From contig CAWHZD010000004.1 of assembly GCA_963833745.1 (NCBI GenBank), positions 1,457,386 to 1,521,385 on the forward strand: a DNA stretch of 64,000 nt, given 5' to 3'. How positions within the stretch are numbered: the stretch's first letter is position 1; every line of letters starts with the position of its first letter. The stretch is from AP-15 sp963833745 (lineage in GTDB: Bacteria > Pseudomonadota > Alphaproteobacteria > ATCC43930 > CGMCC-115725). Shown one piece after another: positions 7,724 to 16,411 of this stretch. The notes under the pieces were generated by a model, which saw nothing but the letters and a program-made list of their open reading frames with translations, was not told where the DNA came from and made no database searches. Both the position numbers and the translations under genes were made by a program.

Positions 7724-10045
7724 ATGCGCTTTGGCATTGGACAGCCGGCGACCCGCAAGGAGGACCGCCGCTTTCTGACCGGACAGGGGCGCTACGTCGC
7801 GGACATCGATCTGGTTCGCCAGGCGCATGCGGTTTTCGTATTCTCGCCGCATGCCCACGCGCGGATCCGCTCGGTCGACACGACCGCGGCGGAGCAGATG
7901 CCCGGCGTTTACGCCGTCCTGACCGGCGCGGACTGGGCGGCCGACGGGCTCGGCACCCTCGATCCCGAGGCGATGCCCGAGGATATGGGCGGACCCAAGG
8001 GATTCCGCACCGAGCGCCCGCCATTGGCGCAGGGTCGCGTGCGCCATGTCGGCGAGCGCGTCGCCGTGGTGATCGCCGCGAGCGAAGCGCAGGCGCGCGA
8101 CGCGGCCGAGCTGGTCTCAGTCGATTACGAATTGTTGCCCGCGGTGGTCACCGCCGAGGACGCGGTCCGCCCCGGCGCGCCACTGGTCCATGACGGTGCC
8201 GCCGCCAACACCTCGTTTACGATGCGCATCGGCAACCCCGACGCCGCCGATGCGGCCTTCGTCCGGGCGTCTCACGTTACCCGGCTCACGCTCTACAACA
8301 ACCGCATCACCGCCGTCACGATGGAGCCGCGCGGCTGCATCGCCGACTATGATCCCGGCAGCCGTCGCTACATGCTCTACACCAGCACGCAAAACGTGCA
8401 TGGCGTGCGCCAGACCTTGGCGCATCAAATCCTGCATGTGCCGGAGAGCCGGATCCGCGTCGTCGCCCGCGATGTCGGCGGCGGCTTTGGCATGAAGGGC
8501 AACGTCTACCCGGAAGAGGCGGTCACCGTGTGGGCCGCCTGCCGCACCGGCCGGCCGGTCAAATGGATCCCGACGCGCTCCGAGGCCCTGCTCGGCGATT
8601 ATGACGGGCGCGACCAGAAGGTCGCCGCCGAGCTGGCGCTCGACGCTGCCGGCAAGTTTCTGGCTCTGCGTTGGACCGGCTCGCACAACGCCGGCGCCTA
8701 TATCGAGGGCGCCGGCGCCATCCCGATCATCTTTTCGCTGAAGCTTGCCTCCACCGTCTACGACATCCCGGCGGTCGCGGTTGCCAGCAGCCTCGTTTTC
8801 ACCAACACCGCGCCGACCGTACCCTATCGCGGCGCCGGGCGCCCCGAGGCGGTCTACATCATGGAGCGCCTCGTCGACCAGGCGGCGCGCGAGCTGCACA
8901 TCGACCCGGCCGAGCTGCGCAAGAGGAACCTGATCCAGCCCGGCGCCTACCCTTATCAGACGCCCACCGGCTGGACTTACGACACCGGGAATTATGCCGC
9001 CGCTCTGGCCAAATGCCAGGCCCTGGCCGACTGGGACGGCTATGCCGCGCGGCACGCCGACAGCAAAGCCGGGGGCAAATACCGCGGCCGCAGCGTCACC
9101 TACTATGTCGACAATACCGGCGTCTTCAACGAGCGCATGGAAGTGCGCTTCGATCCGTCGGGCGAGTTGACGATCCTCGCCGGCACCTTGTCGCACGGGC
9201 AGGGGCACGAGACGACCTATGCGCAGATGGTCTCCGACTGGCTCGGCGTGCCCGAGGACCAGATCCATCTGGCGCAGGCCGACACCGACGAGGTCGCGAT
9301 CGGCCGCGGCACCTACGCCTCGCGCAGCATGATGATCGGCGGCAGCGCCTTGCGCGGCGCGGCCGACGAGGTCATCGAGCGCGGCAAGCGCTTTGCCGCC
9401 CATTTCATGGAGGCCGATACAGCCGACATCGCCTTTGCCGACGGCGCGTTCACGATCGCCGGGACCGACCGGTCGATGCCGATCGGGCAGGTGGCGCAGA
9501 TGTCGTTCATCCCGGTCGGCCTGCCCTCGGCCCTCGGGGTCGGCCTGCAGGGTGCCGGCGCCTTCAACTCGGATGTGCCGAGCTTTCCCAATGGCTGCCA
9601 CATCTGCGAGCTCGAGATCGACCCGGAGACCGGCGCCGTTGCGGTCGACCGCTACACCGTCGTCGACGATTGCGGGACGGTGATCAACCCGCTGTTGGCC
9701 AAGGGGCAGATCCAAGGCGGCGTGGCGCAAGGCGCCGGCCAGGCCTTGCTCGAAGACGTCGTCTACGACCGCGACAGCGGCCAGCTGCTGACCGGCACCT
9801 TGTTGGATTACGGCATCCCGCGCGCCGATACCCTGCCTCCGATCACGATCGATTTCAGCCCCGTCCCGAGCACCACCAACCCGCTCGGCGCCAAAGGTGT
9901 CGGCGAAGGCGGCACCGTCGCCAGCACACCCACGGTGATGAACGCGATCCTCGACGCTCTTGCCCCGCTCGGCGTCGCCGACCTGCCGATGCCGGCAACC
10001 CCTGAGCGTGTCTGGTGCGCGATCAACAAACGCAAACCGGTCTGA
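7724..10045 (+). CDS. Xanthine dehydrogenase-family molybdopterin-binding subunit (CoxL-like, form II type)
   Basis: A 773-residue large subunit of an aerobic molybdenum hydroxylase. It starts with GIGQPATRKEDRRFLTGQGRY, typical of CoxL-like proteins, and carries the cofactor segments DVGGGFGMKG and, at residues 367-373, PYRGAGR. That is the form II motif; true CO dehydrogenases have AYRCSFR. The catalytic Glu of GVGEGG is residue 728. The enzyme therefore probably hydroxylates an aldehyde or N-heterocycle and not CO. The FAD (CoxM) and 2Fe-2S (CoxS) subunits are not adjacent and must be elsewhere or absent. An AGGAAGAGG Shine-Dalgarno precedes the ATG. Confidence 0.92.
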   Translation: MRFGIGQPATRKEDRRFLTGQGRYVADIDLVRQAHAVFVFSPHAHARIRSVDTTAAEQMPGVYAVLTGADWAADGLGTLDPEAMPEDMGGPKGFRTERPPLAQGRVRHVGERVAVVIAASEAQARDAAELVSVDYELLPAVVTAEDAVRPGAPLVHDGAAANTSFTMRIGNPDAADAAFVRASHVTRLTLYNNRITAVTMEPRGCIADYDPGSRRYMLYTSTQNVHGVRQTLAHQILHVPESRIRVVARDVGGGFGMKGNVYPEEAVTVWAACRTGRPVKWIPTRSEALLGDYDGRDQKVAAELALDAAGKFLALRWTGSHNAGAYIEGAGAIPIIFSLKLASTVYDIPAVAVASSLVFTNTAPTVPYRGAGRPEAVYIMERLVDQAARELHIDPAELRKRNLIQPGAYPYQTPTGWTYDTGNYAAALAKCQALADWDGYAARHADSKAGGKYRGRSVTYYVDNTGVFNERMEVRFDPSGELTILAGTLSHGQGHETTYAQMVSDWLGVPEDQIHLAQADTDEVAIGRGTYASRSMMIGGSALRGAADEVIERGKRFAAHFMEADTADIAFADGAFTIAGTDRSMPIGQVAQMSFIPVGLPSALGVGLQGAGAFNSDVPSFPNGCHICELEIDPETGAVAVDRYTVVDDCGTVINPLLAKGQIQGGVAQGAGQALLEDVVYDRDSGQLLTGTLLDYGIPRADTLPPITIDFSPVPSTTNPLGAKGVGEGGTVASTPTVMNAILDALAPLGVADLPMPATPERVWCAINKRKPV

Positions 10046-10549
10046 CGCAAAGCCTCATCTCGCGCCCGGGGGATCGAAGCGGATTGTTGCGGCCGGGACG
10101 CAGCCCGACCCAAATCGCCGGTTCTTGCCGTTCCGCAGCTATCAGCGTAGGAGATGCGCCGGAAGCGACGCTGCGTCGCTGTTACCTTGTAGCACCGACG
10201 ATCTCGATTTCTTTGAGAGCGCCTATATCCTCGCCTTTCGCCTGCTCAAAACGTCGGTCGCCGCCGTCGCGCTCGTTGACGTTCCCTGACAGCGGGTGTG
10301 TTAGCCGCCAGCAATTATCTCCGATACCGCCGAGATTCTGATCGCTGTGGCTTTCTTTGGCGGTGTCGGGCTAGCCCGACGGGCGTGGCGCCTGCCAATT
10401 TCATTTATCTGCTTGCCTGTACTGTCCTTGCCGCTCTGAGCGTTCTGCCCTGATCCCGCCAGGAGACTCCGGTCGCTCGGCCGGGCTTTTTCCTTTGCGC
10501 ATGATGGCGAACCGAACGGGCCTCGATTTCAACATCACCCGGCCGCGCT
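10046..10549. other. No supportable gene
   Basis: About 500 bp between the dehydrogenase and the ribonuclease-domain gene. Short frames exist but none shows codon structure or a recognisable motif. A lost or frameshifted 5' part of the toxin gene could lie here, but I cannot recognise one. Confidence 0.4.
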
Positions 10550-10957
10550 TTGGCCCCGTTCTTGCGGATAATCGCTGAGGCGTGTGCTTTGCATTGCGGC
10601 ACGTGCATTTTGATTACGTCATCGGAGAAAATCAACCAATGGTTAACGCTCGTGGGAGAAGATCGAGCAACGGGAAGGGCTCCGCTTGGAACAGATCGCA
10701 TCACTCGACCGTTCCCCAAAGGAGATACGCTCCCTGGCTTCCCCGATGCGGAAAAGGTCCGAGCCAAGACGCCGCGCAGCGGCGGAGGCCGCAGAAGCCG
10801 ATGGAAGACCGGTGACGGCAGGATCATAGAACGTGACTACCTGCACGATACCGTGGAAGTATACGATGCTTCGGGTCGTAGGCACCTCGGCGAATTTGAC
10901 CCGTCGGATGGCAGGCAAGTAGGGCCACCGGACCCTACGCGGCATGTGGAGCCTTAA
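10550..10957 (+). CDS. Colicin E3-type 16S rRNA ribonuclease domain protein
   Basis: The C-terminal 80 residues closely match the cytotoxic domain of colicin E3, which cleaves 16S rRNA in the decoding centre. Visible landmarks are GGGRRSRWKTGDGR, an acidic/His catalytic stretch (D96, H99, E103, spaced as D510, H513 and E517 of E3), HLGEFDP, and GPPDPTR with R131 matching E3 R545. About 55 residues of unrecognised sequence precede it; no receptor or translocation domain exists. The frame has only non-ATG starts (TTG 10550, GTG 10652), so the 5' end is uncertain and the gene may be the tail of a larger toxin. Only one base separates it from the next gene. Confidence 0.8.
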   Translation: MAPFLRIIAEACALHCGTCILITSSEKINQWLTLVGEDRATGRAPLGTDRITRPFPKGDTLPGFPDAEKVRAKTPRSGGGRRSRWKTGDGRIIERDYLHDTVEVYDASGRRHLGEFDPSDGRQVGPPDPTRHVEP

Positions 10958-10958
10958 G

Positions 10959-11234
10959 ATGATCTATCGCGTTGTGACCTATGATCGCTCGACCGAGCGA
11001 ATGAAGGGATACCTCTCGGTTCCACCGGTCATCCTTGAAGAAGTTAAAAAGGTCGCGGGTTTTAAGCTGCAAGATGATGGCCTCGGTGAATATGCGTTGG
11101 ACGATGAGCAAACAAGGCAGATTGCTCAGCTTATGGGCTTTCGCCCCGAACCCGATCGATTTTATTATTATATAGAGCCTTACGAACCCGCAGAAGATGA
11201 CGGCCTGCAGCAAAGCGCCGCTCAGTCCCGGTAA
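10959..11234 (+). CDS. Candidate immunity protein of the E3-like ribonuclease
   Basis: A 91-residue protein (MIYRVVTYDRSTERMKGYLS...) without a family I recognise. It starts one nucleotide after the ribonuclease stop (TAA-G-ATG), so the two are cotranscribed. It is acidic in its second half (LQDDGLGEYALDDEQ), as expected of a protein that must neutralise a strongly basic RNase domain, and its size matches colicin immunity proteins (about 85 residues). It is not visibly similar to ImmE3. The immunity role rests on context, charge and size only. Its base composition is less GC-rich than that of its neighbours. Confidence 0.6.
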   Translation: MIYRVVTYDRSTERMKGYLSVPPVILEEVKKVAGFKLQDDGLGEYALDDEQTRQIAQLMGFRPEPDRFYYYIEPYEPAEDDGLQQSAAQSR

Positions 11235-12000
11235 CGACCATATCGCACACGAGCCGCCTGTGCCGGTCCGGACGGCTGTCTCGGCGCCGTAGCGGTGGGC
11301 TATCCAGCGGGATCGGGCTCGACCTGATGCCGGCAATAGAGGCACCAGACGATCAGCCGCACGCGCGTCGCAGCGGCATTGCCGAGCGTCATCGGCGGCC
11401 GATTTGTAGCCGCTCACCACCTACACTGGGGATGAGTTGCTGTCACGATCCGGACTCGTAATCCAACTCGTGGGGTAACGGCGGATTACCGGGCCATTCG
11501 CGGAAGACGAGATTGCCCGGCATTCTCTGCCAGCCCAAAATCTCAAAGCCGATTATATTGACTACGCCCAACCATAGTTAAAATATGTCATCGTGTCATC
11601 CGCAACGCAGCTAAGTTCGGCTGGAAGTATTTCGGCAAGAATTGTACGGCCCGAATTATCACATTTGTAAAGCGCGATCTAATCTGGAACTCCGGCAATG
11701 AGATTGGAGTGCGTCAATTTATTCCTATTGTCTGCAAGGATTTCAAAGGCGTTTATGCGAGTAACCTTTGGTGCAGAGAATTAGCGATCGATCGTGCGGC
11801 GGACGAGTTGCGCGAGCGCACAGGTTCGTCTTCGGTGAGTTCTGGGAGCATCCCGGCAAGATGGGGTTGCCCATCGCGGTGATGGCAAGAGTGCCATAGG
11901 ATGCCGCAGCGGCGCGAGTTGTTCGGCCGTCCTGGTTATTTATCGCTTATTCGGGTCCTTGCTTATTCGGTGATGCTTGGTTCTACGTCCTTGATTTAAT
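11235..12000. other. Gene-free stretch before the integration site
   Basis: Some 760 bp with no convincing frame on either strand. The segment 11540-11780 is clearly more AT-rich than its surroundings. It may be decayed DNA at the element boundary. Confidence 0.4.
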
Positions 12001-12050
12001 TGGTGGGTGCAGCAGGACTCGAACCTGCGGCCCGCTGATTAAGAGTAAGC
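12001..12050 (-). other. tRNA-Lys(CTT) 3' fragment, probable attachment site
   Basis: On the minus strand this encodes the 3' half of a tRNA: anticodon loop CTCTTAA (anticodon CTT), 3' anticodon stem, T arm CAGGTTCGAGTCCTG, acceptor GCACCC and ACCA. The 5' half is absent: beyond 12050 no D arm or 5' acceptor is found. A tRNA 3' fragment 170 bp from a tyrosine integrase is the classic product of site-specific integration into a tRNA gene. The intact gene should lie at the other end of the element, beyond this window. Confidence 0.75.
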
Positions 12051-12215
12051 GTTTTGACCGCGCCAAGGTCCGCCAATCATCGCCGTAATCCGCTATTTCC
12101 CTTGCATTCTGGATAGACCTTCTGATTTAACGTCGCCACGAACCGCCTTGCGGACCCGTCACGGACCCGACTGCCGGGTCCGCGTGGGGTCCGCAAATCG
12201 ACATAAGAGGGTCGC

Positions 12216-13487
12216 ATGCCAAAGTTCACCGATCGCTTCCTGGCCGGGGTGAAGGTTGAAGACGGGCGCAAGGATCGGCTGCTGTTCGATACCGCTTGCC
12301 GTGGCTTGGGCGTGCGGGTGACCGCCAAGGGGACGCGGACTTTCATCGCACAATGGACCGATCCGGTGACCCGCCGGAAGGTGCGCGAGCCGATCGGGGT
12401 TTGGGGCAACATCACCATCAATCAGGCACGCGAGGCGGTGCGGGCGAGGCTCGGCGAGGTTGCCAAGGGGATCAACCCGCGAGCCAAGCGCGAGCGCCAG
12501 CGCAACGAAGCCGAGCGCGAGCGCGCCGAGCTGGCGCTGACCTTTGGCGCGCTGATCGATGAATGGGCGGCGCTGCATCTGGCGCAGCGGCGCGAGCGCT
12601 ATCGCACCGAAGCCGTCCGGGCGCTTAGGCGTGCGTTCCCCGATCTGTTGAAGCGCCCGGCTGCGCGGATCACGAAGGCGGACGCGGTGAACGCGCTCGA
12701 TAAGCTGGTCAAGGCCGAGAAAGCGGCGATGGCCGGGCGGACCCTCGCCTATGCCCGCGCGGCGTTCCGCTGGGCTGAGAAGCGCGGCAAGGTGCCGGCC
12801 AATCCGTTTCAGGGGCTGCCGATATCAGCCGGCGCCAGCGCGCGCGAGCGCGTGCTGAGCGATGGGGAGTTGGCGGAAGCGTGGGAAGCGGCCGGAACGC
12901 TCGGCTATCCGTGGGGCCCGTTCTTCCGCCTTGCCATGCTGACATTGCAGCGGCGCGAGGAAGTCGCCGGCATGCACTGGTCGGAACTCGCGGCCGATCT
13001 GAGCCTGTGGACAATCCCCGCCGCCCGCATGAAGAACGGGAAGCTTCATGACGTGCACTTGTCCCCTGCGGCGCGCGCGGTGCTGCGAGACATCCCGCGG
13101 AACGAAAGCTGCGATTTCGTGTTGAGCACCACCGGCAAGACGTCGGTTTCCGGCTTCTCCAAAGCCAAGGCGGCGCTTGACGCGGCGATCGTCAAGCCGC
13201 GAGCGGAAGCCGCGGCCAAAGCGAAGGGCAAGCCGGAACCGCTGGCCGAGTGGCGCACGCACGATCTGCGCCGCTCGGGCGTCTCGACGCTGGCGCGGCT
13301 CGGCTTCAATTCGATCATCGCCGACAAGATCCTCGCGCACCAGCCGGCAAAGCTGCTCGGGGTTGCCGGGGTCTACCAGCGCCACGATTTCGCCCGCGAG
13401 CGCGCCGCGGCGCTCGATGCATGGGCGGCGCACGTCACCGGGTCCGCGATGGAGAACGTGATCCCGCTGCGCACCGCGTCGCGGTAG
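12216..13487 (+). CDS. Tyrosine-type site-specific integrase (DUF4102 arm-binding type)
   Basis: A 423-residue P4-type integrase. The N-terminus (residues 1-95) is the arm-site-binding domain (GLGVRVTAKGTRTFIAQW), residues 105-200 the core-binding domain, and the rest the catalytic domain. The catalytic set is complete: R246 (LQRREEV), Lys in RMKNGK, H349-x-x-R352 (THDLRR), H375 (ILAHQ) and nucleophile Y387 (VYQRHDF). It should catalyse integration into and excision from the tRNA-Lys site represented at 12001-12050, and marks the left end of an integrative element that continues to the right. Confidence 0.93.
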   Translation: MPKFTDRFLAGVKVEDGRKDRLLFDTACRGLGVRVTAKGTRTFIAQWTDPVTRRKVREPIGVWGNITINQAREAVRARLGEVAKGINPRAKRERQRNEAERERAELALTFGALIDEWAALHLAQRRERYRTEAVRALRRAFPDLLKRPAARITKADAVNALDKLVKAEKAAMAGRTLAYARAAFRWAEKRGKVPANPFQGLPISAGASARERVLSDGELAEAWEAAGTLGYPWGPFFRLAMLTLQRREEVAGMHWSELAADLSLWTIPAARMKNGKLHDVHLSPAARAVLRDIPRNESCDFVLSTTGKTSVSGFSKAKAALDAAIVKPRAEAAAKAKGKPEPLAEWRTHDLRRSGVSTLARLGFNSIIADKILAHQPAKLLGVAGVYQRHDFARERAAALDAWAAHVTGSAMENVIPLRTASR

Positions 13488-13592
13488 AATTGTGGTCGGC
13501 ACGGCTTGGAAGTCGCGAGCCGAAAGCCGGGATTTCCGAACCCGGTCCGCCGCGCCGTCCTGCCCTGCGGAAGCGCCAGCGGAGGCGCATCC

Positions 13593-14159
13593 GTGAACAG
13601 TAATCGCAGACTGTCCGATCACGCTCGCGCGTCAATTGCCGGCAATCTGCGCTTGGGCGTGAACTGGCAGCGGGTCCGTGCCGAATTTTCGGAAACCGAA
13701 TGGCGCGAATGCGAGGCATTGGTTGGCTTGGAACAGCCGAGCGATGAGTTTCGATCGGCGATCACCGATGCAGTGTTCCTCGCCTTATGTCTGCATACAG
13801 CTCCGCCGAAGCGGGCCAGCATCGTCCGCAAAGAAATGGAGTTGCTCGCAAGGCGAGCCGCGGACGCAGCAACCGCCTTAGAGCAGTTGAGGCTGGCACT
13901 CAATCAAGCGATTCCCTGGGACCGCTCAATAGCTGACCCACCAGAGCCAATGGCCACATTGATTGCGCCTGCAACGCTCGATTGCTTGGGTGGCCTCGCC
14001 GAGGCCGCGGGGCGAGGCAGGGACCGCGTTAAGGTGGACAAAGGCGGGCCTACAAGGATGGTGGCCTTCCATATTTTTGTTCGTGTTCTTGCCGACGCTT
14101 TCCAGCGCGCGACCGGGCACGCTGCGAGCTTGTCGTGGAGCGAGGACCGAAACCGATAG
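13593..14159 (+). CDS. Hypothetical protein of the integrative element, 3' end cut by IS256
   Basis: I do not recognise this 188-residue protein. I chose GTG 13593 because GGAGG lies six bases upstream; an ATG frame begins at 13506. The middle is helical and hydrophobic (ITDAVFLALCLHTAPP, then a Lys/Arg/Glu-rich helix). The C-terminal section (VRVLADAFQRATG) resembles proteins that sit next to integrases and end in a small conserved domain. The last residues and the stop come from the adjoining IS256 remnant, so the natural C-terminus is lost. Confidence 0.55.
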   Translation: MNSNRRLSDHARASIAGNLRLGVNWQRVRAEFSETEWRECEALVGLEQPSDEFRSAITDAVFLALCLHTAPPKRASIVRKEMELLARRAADAATALEQLRLALNQAIPWDRSIADPPEPMATLIAPATLDCLGGLAEAAGRGRDRVKVDKGGPTRMVAFHIFVRVLADAFQRATGHAASLSWSEDRNR

Positions 14160-15303
14160 TTTCCAGGGTCATGTAGCGAGCGCGCTGGACCGCCCATTCA
14201 TCGTTTTGTTCGAGCAGGATGGCGCCGACGAGGCGGGTGATTGCGGCCTCGTTTGGGAAGATGCCGACGACCTCGGTGCGGCGCTTGATCTCGCCGTTGA
14301 GCCGCTCCAGCGGATTGGTGCTGTGGATCTTGGGCCGGTGATCCTTGGGAAAGCTCATGAAGGCGAGGACGTCGGCTTCGGCTTGGTCCATCAGGATGGC
14401 GAGCTTGGGCACTTTGGGCCTGAGCTGATCGGCGACCTGGCGCCATTGGGCTCGGGCCATCTCGGCATCCTCCTGGGCGAAGGCGGTGGCGATGAAGGCG
14501 GCGACGACGCGGCGGCCCTGCTTGCCGGCATGGGCCAGGACGTTGCGCATGAAGTGTACCCGGCAGCGCTGCCAGGACGCATGCAGCACCTTTGCGACCG
14601 CTGCCTTCAGCCCCTCGTGCGCATCCGAGATCACCAGCTTGACGCCGCGCAGGCCGCGCCGCGCCAGCGAGCGCAGGAAGTCGGTCCAGAAAGTCTCGGC
14701 CTCCGACGCGCCGATCGCGATGCCCAGCACCTCGCGCCGGCCATCGCCGTTGACGGCCACCGCGATGATGACGGCGACCGAGACGATACGCCCGTTCTCG
14801 CGCACCTTCAGGTAAGTCGCATCGAGCCACAGATAGGGCCACTCGCCTTCCAGCGGCCGGTTGAGAAAGGCAGCGACCTTGTCGTCGATCTCGGCGCACA
14901 GCCGGCTGACCTGGCTCTTGGACATTCCGGTCATGCCCATCGCCTGGACCAGATCGTCGACCGAACGGGTCGACACGCCGTGGACGTAAGCTTCCTGAAT
15001 CACCGCCGCGAGCGCCTTCTCGGCCATCCGCCGCGGTTCCAGAAAAGCCGGGAAGTAGCAGCTCCGGCGCAGCTTGGGGATGCGCAGCTCGACCGTGCCG
15101 GCGCGCGTTTCCCACACCCGGTCGCGGTACCCGTTGCGGTGGTTGAGGCGCTCGGGATTGCGCTCGCCGTGCGCGGCGCCGGTCAAGCCCTCGACCTCCA
15201 GCTCCATCAGCCGCTGCGCCGCAAAACCCACCATCTCGCGCAGTAGCTCGGCATCCGAACTCTTCTCCAAAAGCGTGCGAAGGCTCATCATCTCGTCGGT
15301 CAT
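14050..15303 (-). CDS. IS256-family transposase, 3'-truncated
   Basis: A DDE transposase of the IS256 group (mutator type). Conserved blocks are present: GLTGAAHGERNPERLNHRNGY, the catalytic segments LWLDATYLKVRENGR and VISDAHEGLKAAV, and PKIHSTNPLERLNGEIKRR with the final acidic residue. Normal members end in about 15 more residues after RYMTLETI; here the family sequence stops there (near 14157) and the remaining 34 codons read into the neighbouring hypothetical gene. The 3' end and its inverted repeat are therefore deleted, and the element is unlikely to move by itself. Confidence 0.85.
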   Translation of the reverse strand: MTDEMMSLRTLLEKSSDAELLREMVGFAAQRLMELEVEGLTGAAHGERNPERLNHRNGYRDRVWETRAGTVELRIPKLRRSCYFPAFLEPRRMAEKALAAVIQEAYVHGVSTRSVDDLVQAMGMTGMSKSQVSRLCAEIDDKVAAFLNRPLEGEWPYLWLDATYLKVRENGRIVSVAVIIAVAVNGDGRREVLGIAIGASEAETFWTDFLRSLARRGLRGVKLVISDAHEGLKAAVAKVLHASWQRCRVHFMRNVLAHAGKQGRRVVAAFIATAFAQEDAEMARAQWRQVADQLRPKVPKLAILMDQAEADVLAFMSFPKDHRPKIHSTNPLERLNGEIKRRTEVVGIFPNEAAITRLVGAILLEQNDEWAVQRARYMTLETIGFGPRSTTSSQRARSRAGKRRQEHEQKYGRPPSL

Positions 15304-15373
15304 CGTCGGGTCCTTGGTTCGCGTTGAAGTTGGCGACCAAAACCCTACCGAAGACCCGCGATGACCGCCGCTA

Positions 15374-15435
15374 TGGATAAGTAGCCCGCCGCCGCCTGAA
15401 CTCGTGGCGGTCCACGGCGGCGGGCTACTTATCCA
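15374..15435. repeat. 62-bp hairpin upstream of the IS256 transposase
   Basis: Two perfect 21-bp inverted arms (starting TGGATAAGTAGCCCGCC and ending GGCGGGCTACTTATCCA) separated by 20 bp, about 70 bp upstream of the transposase start. It probably belongs to the IS256 terminus, where such a structure could act as a terminator that shields the transposase gene from outside transcription. The other IS end is deleted, so the true terminal repeat cannot be read. Confidence 0.7.
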
Positions 15436-15613
15436 CAGCTCCTACACCACTCCAAGGGACACGACCAGATATCGCACTTGGCAAGCATGTGCAGCGCATC
15501 CTCACCCGTATGGACACAACCTTAGCTGTACCGTCTCGGTAGCGTCAATTCGACGGAGTTCGCAATCGCCGCTATGGGTGCCCTCACGTTCAACTGGCGA
15601 CGTAGAGAACAGC

Positions 15614-15859
15614 ATGGCGACTACACAAAGCGCGTCAGATCACCGGCCGAGCGAATACATCGATGAGGACGGGCTTTACGAGCGGTACCTGATCCCGCCG
15701 CGCACCGCTCAGCGGTGGCGCGCGTCCGGCGACGGGCCCGCCTTCGTTAGACTCGGAAAAAGGCGCGTCGCATACCGGGTGGCCGATGTCGAGCGCTGGC
15801 TGGCCCAACGGACCTATGCCAGCCGCGCCGACGAACTTGTACGCGCATCGCTGGGATGA
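15614..15859 (+). CDS. AlpA/excisionase-like helix-turn-helix protein
   Basis: An 81-residue DNA-binding protein. The core (YIDEDGLYERYLIPPRTAQRWRASGDGP, then FVRLGKRRVAYRVADVERWLAQR) is the winged MerR-like helix-turn-helix of AlpA regulators and excisionases: a helix-turn-helix, a Gly-Lys-Arg wing and a final amphipathic helix. Such proteins work with P4-type integrases as directionality factors or activators of int, which fits the position 2 kb from the integrase in the same element. I chose ATG 15614 because the longer frame to 15404 reads through the hairpin of the IS256 end. Confidence 0.8.
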   Translation: MATTQSASDHRPSEYIDEDGLYERYLIPPRTAQRWRASGDGPAFVRLGKRRVAYRVADVERWLAQRTYASRADELVRASLG

Positions 15860-15862
15860 CCG

Positions 15863-16411
15863 ATGCCGCCCGAACGAAGCGGCCCCGGCGCGCTGGCGGG
15901 CGCAGCCGAGGTCGGTATCAGTTGCCATAGACAGCATCCTGACATCACATTTTCGGACGTTCGGCCACGGTTCATCGACCGACTGCGGTGGCCACAGCAA
16001 ATCGACCGGCCCTCTCGCACGCCCCTACCCAGCTTTGACCTAATCGACGCCCTCCTCCGGCGCCGAGCACCGATCGGGATCACTGGTTTTCTGGGTTTTT
16101 CGGTCGGGATCGCGACATTCTTGATCAGGCTGCGCGTCCTTAACGTCCGAGACGAATGGCGTGCACGCCGAACGCAACGTCAGGAATGCGCCGCGATTGC
16201 GAGGATCGCGCGCCGCTGGCGGGCCGAGCGAGAACGGCGTGGGCGTCTCGTGCCGGCATTAAAGCAACTTCTCGTCGAGAAGACACCGGACGGCGGCAGG
16301 CGTCCCGTCGGCGAAAGGCAGGCGAGGCTTCACAAAGTCGTTTCCGACGGCATTCTCGAAGGCGTCGGCCGGTACCGGCTGCAGCAGCTGCAGGATGGGA
16401 ATTGGGTATAG
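15863..16411 (+). CDS. Hypothetical protein
   Basis: A 182-residue open frame that starts three bases after the excisionase-like gene. It has one hydrophobic stretch (PIGITGFLGFSVGIATFLI, about residues 70-89) followed by a highly Arg-rich, probably helical half. I recognise no family. The tight spacing favours a real gene of the integrative element; the composition also allows a chance frame in GC-rich DNA. Confidence 0.35.
   Translation: MPPERSGPGALAGAAEVGISCHRQHPDITFSDVRPRFIDRLRWPQQIDRPSRTPLPSFDLIDALLRRRAPIGITGFLGFSVGIATFLIRLRVLNVRDEWRARRTQRQECAAIARIARRWRAERERRGRLVPALKQLLVEKTPDGGRRPVGERQARLHKVVSDGILEGVGRYRLQQLQDGNWV

Noticed and set aside
8117..9730. Large minus-strand frame opposite the xanthine dehydrogenase-like gene
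   Set aside because: A shadow of the strong plus-strand codon pattern; repetitive Asp/Arg/Gly/His sequence without motifs.
7724..10045. Aerobic CO dehydrogenase large subunit
   Set aside because: The active-site motif is PYRGAGR and not AYRCSFR, and the other subunits are absent next to it.
10474..10495. Rho-independent terminator before the E3-like gene
   Set aside because: A T tract follows GGCCGGGC, but a matching 5' arm of sufficient length is missing.
12001..12075. A complete tRNA gene on the minus strand
   Set aside because: Only the anticodon loop to the 3' end is present; no D arm or matching 5' acceptor follows, so I call it a fragment.
14198..15340. Long open frames antisense to or shifted against the IS256 transposase
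   Set aside because: They mirror the transposase codons in GC-rich DNA and contain low-complexity Arg/Gly/Ala sequence without family motifs.
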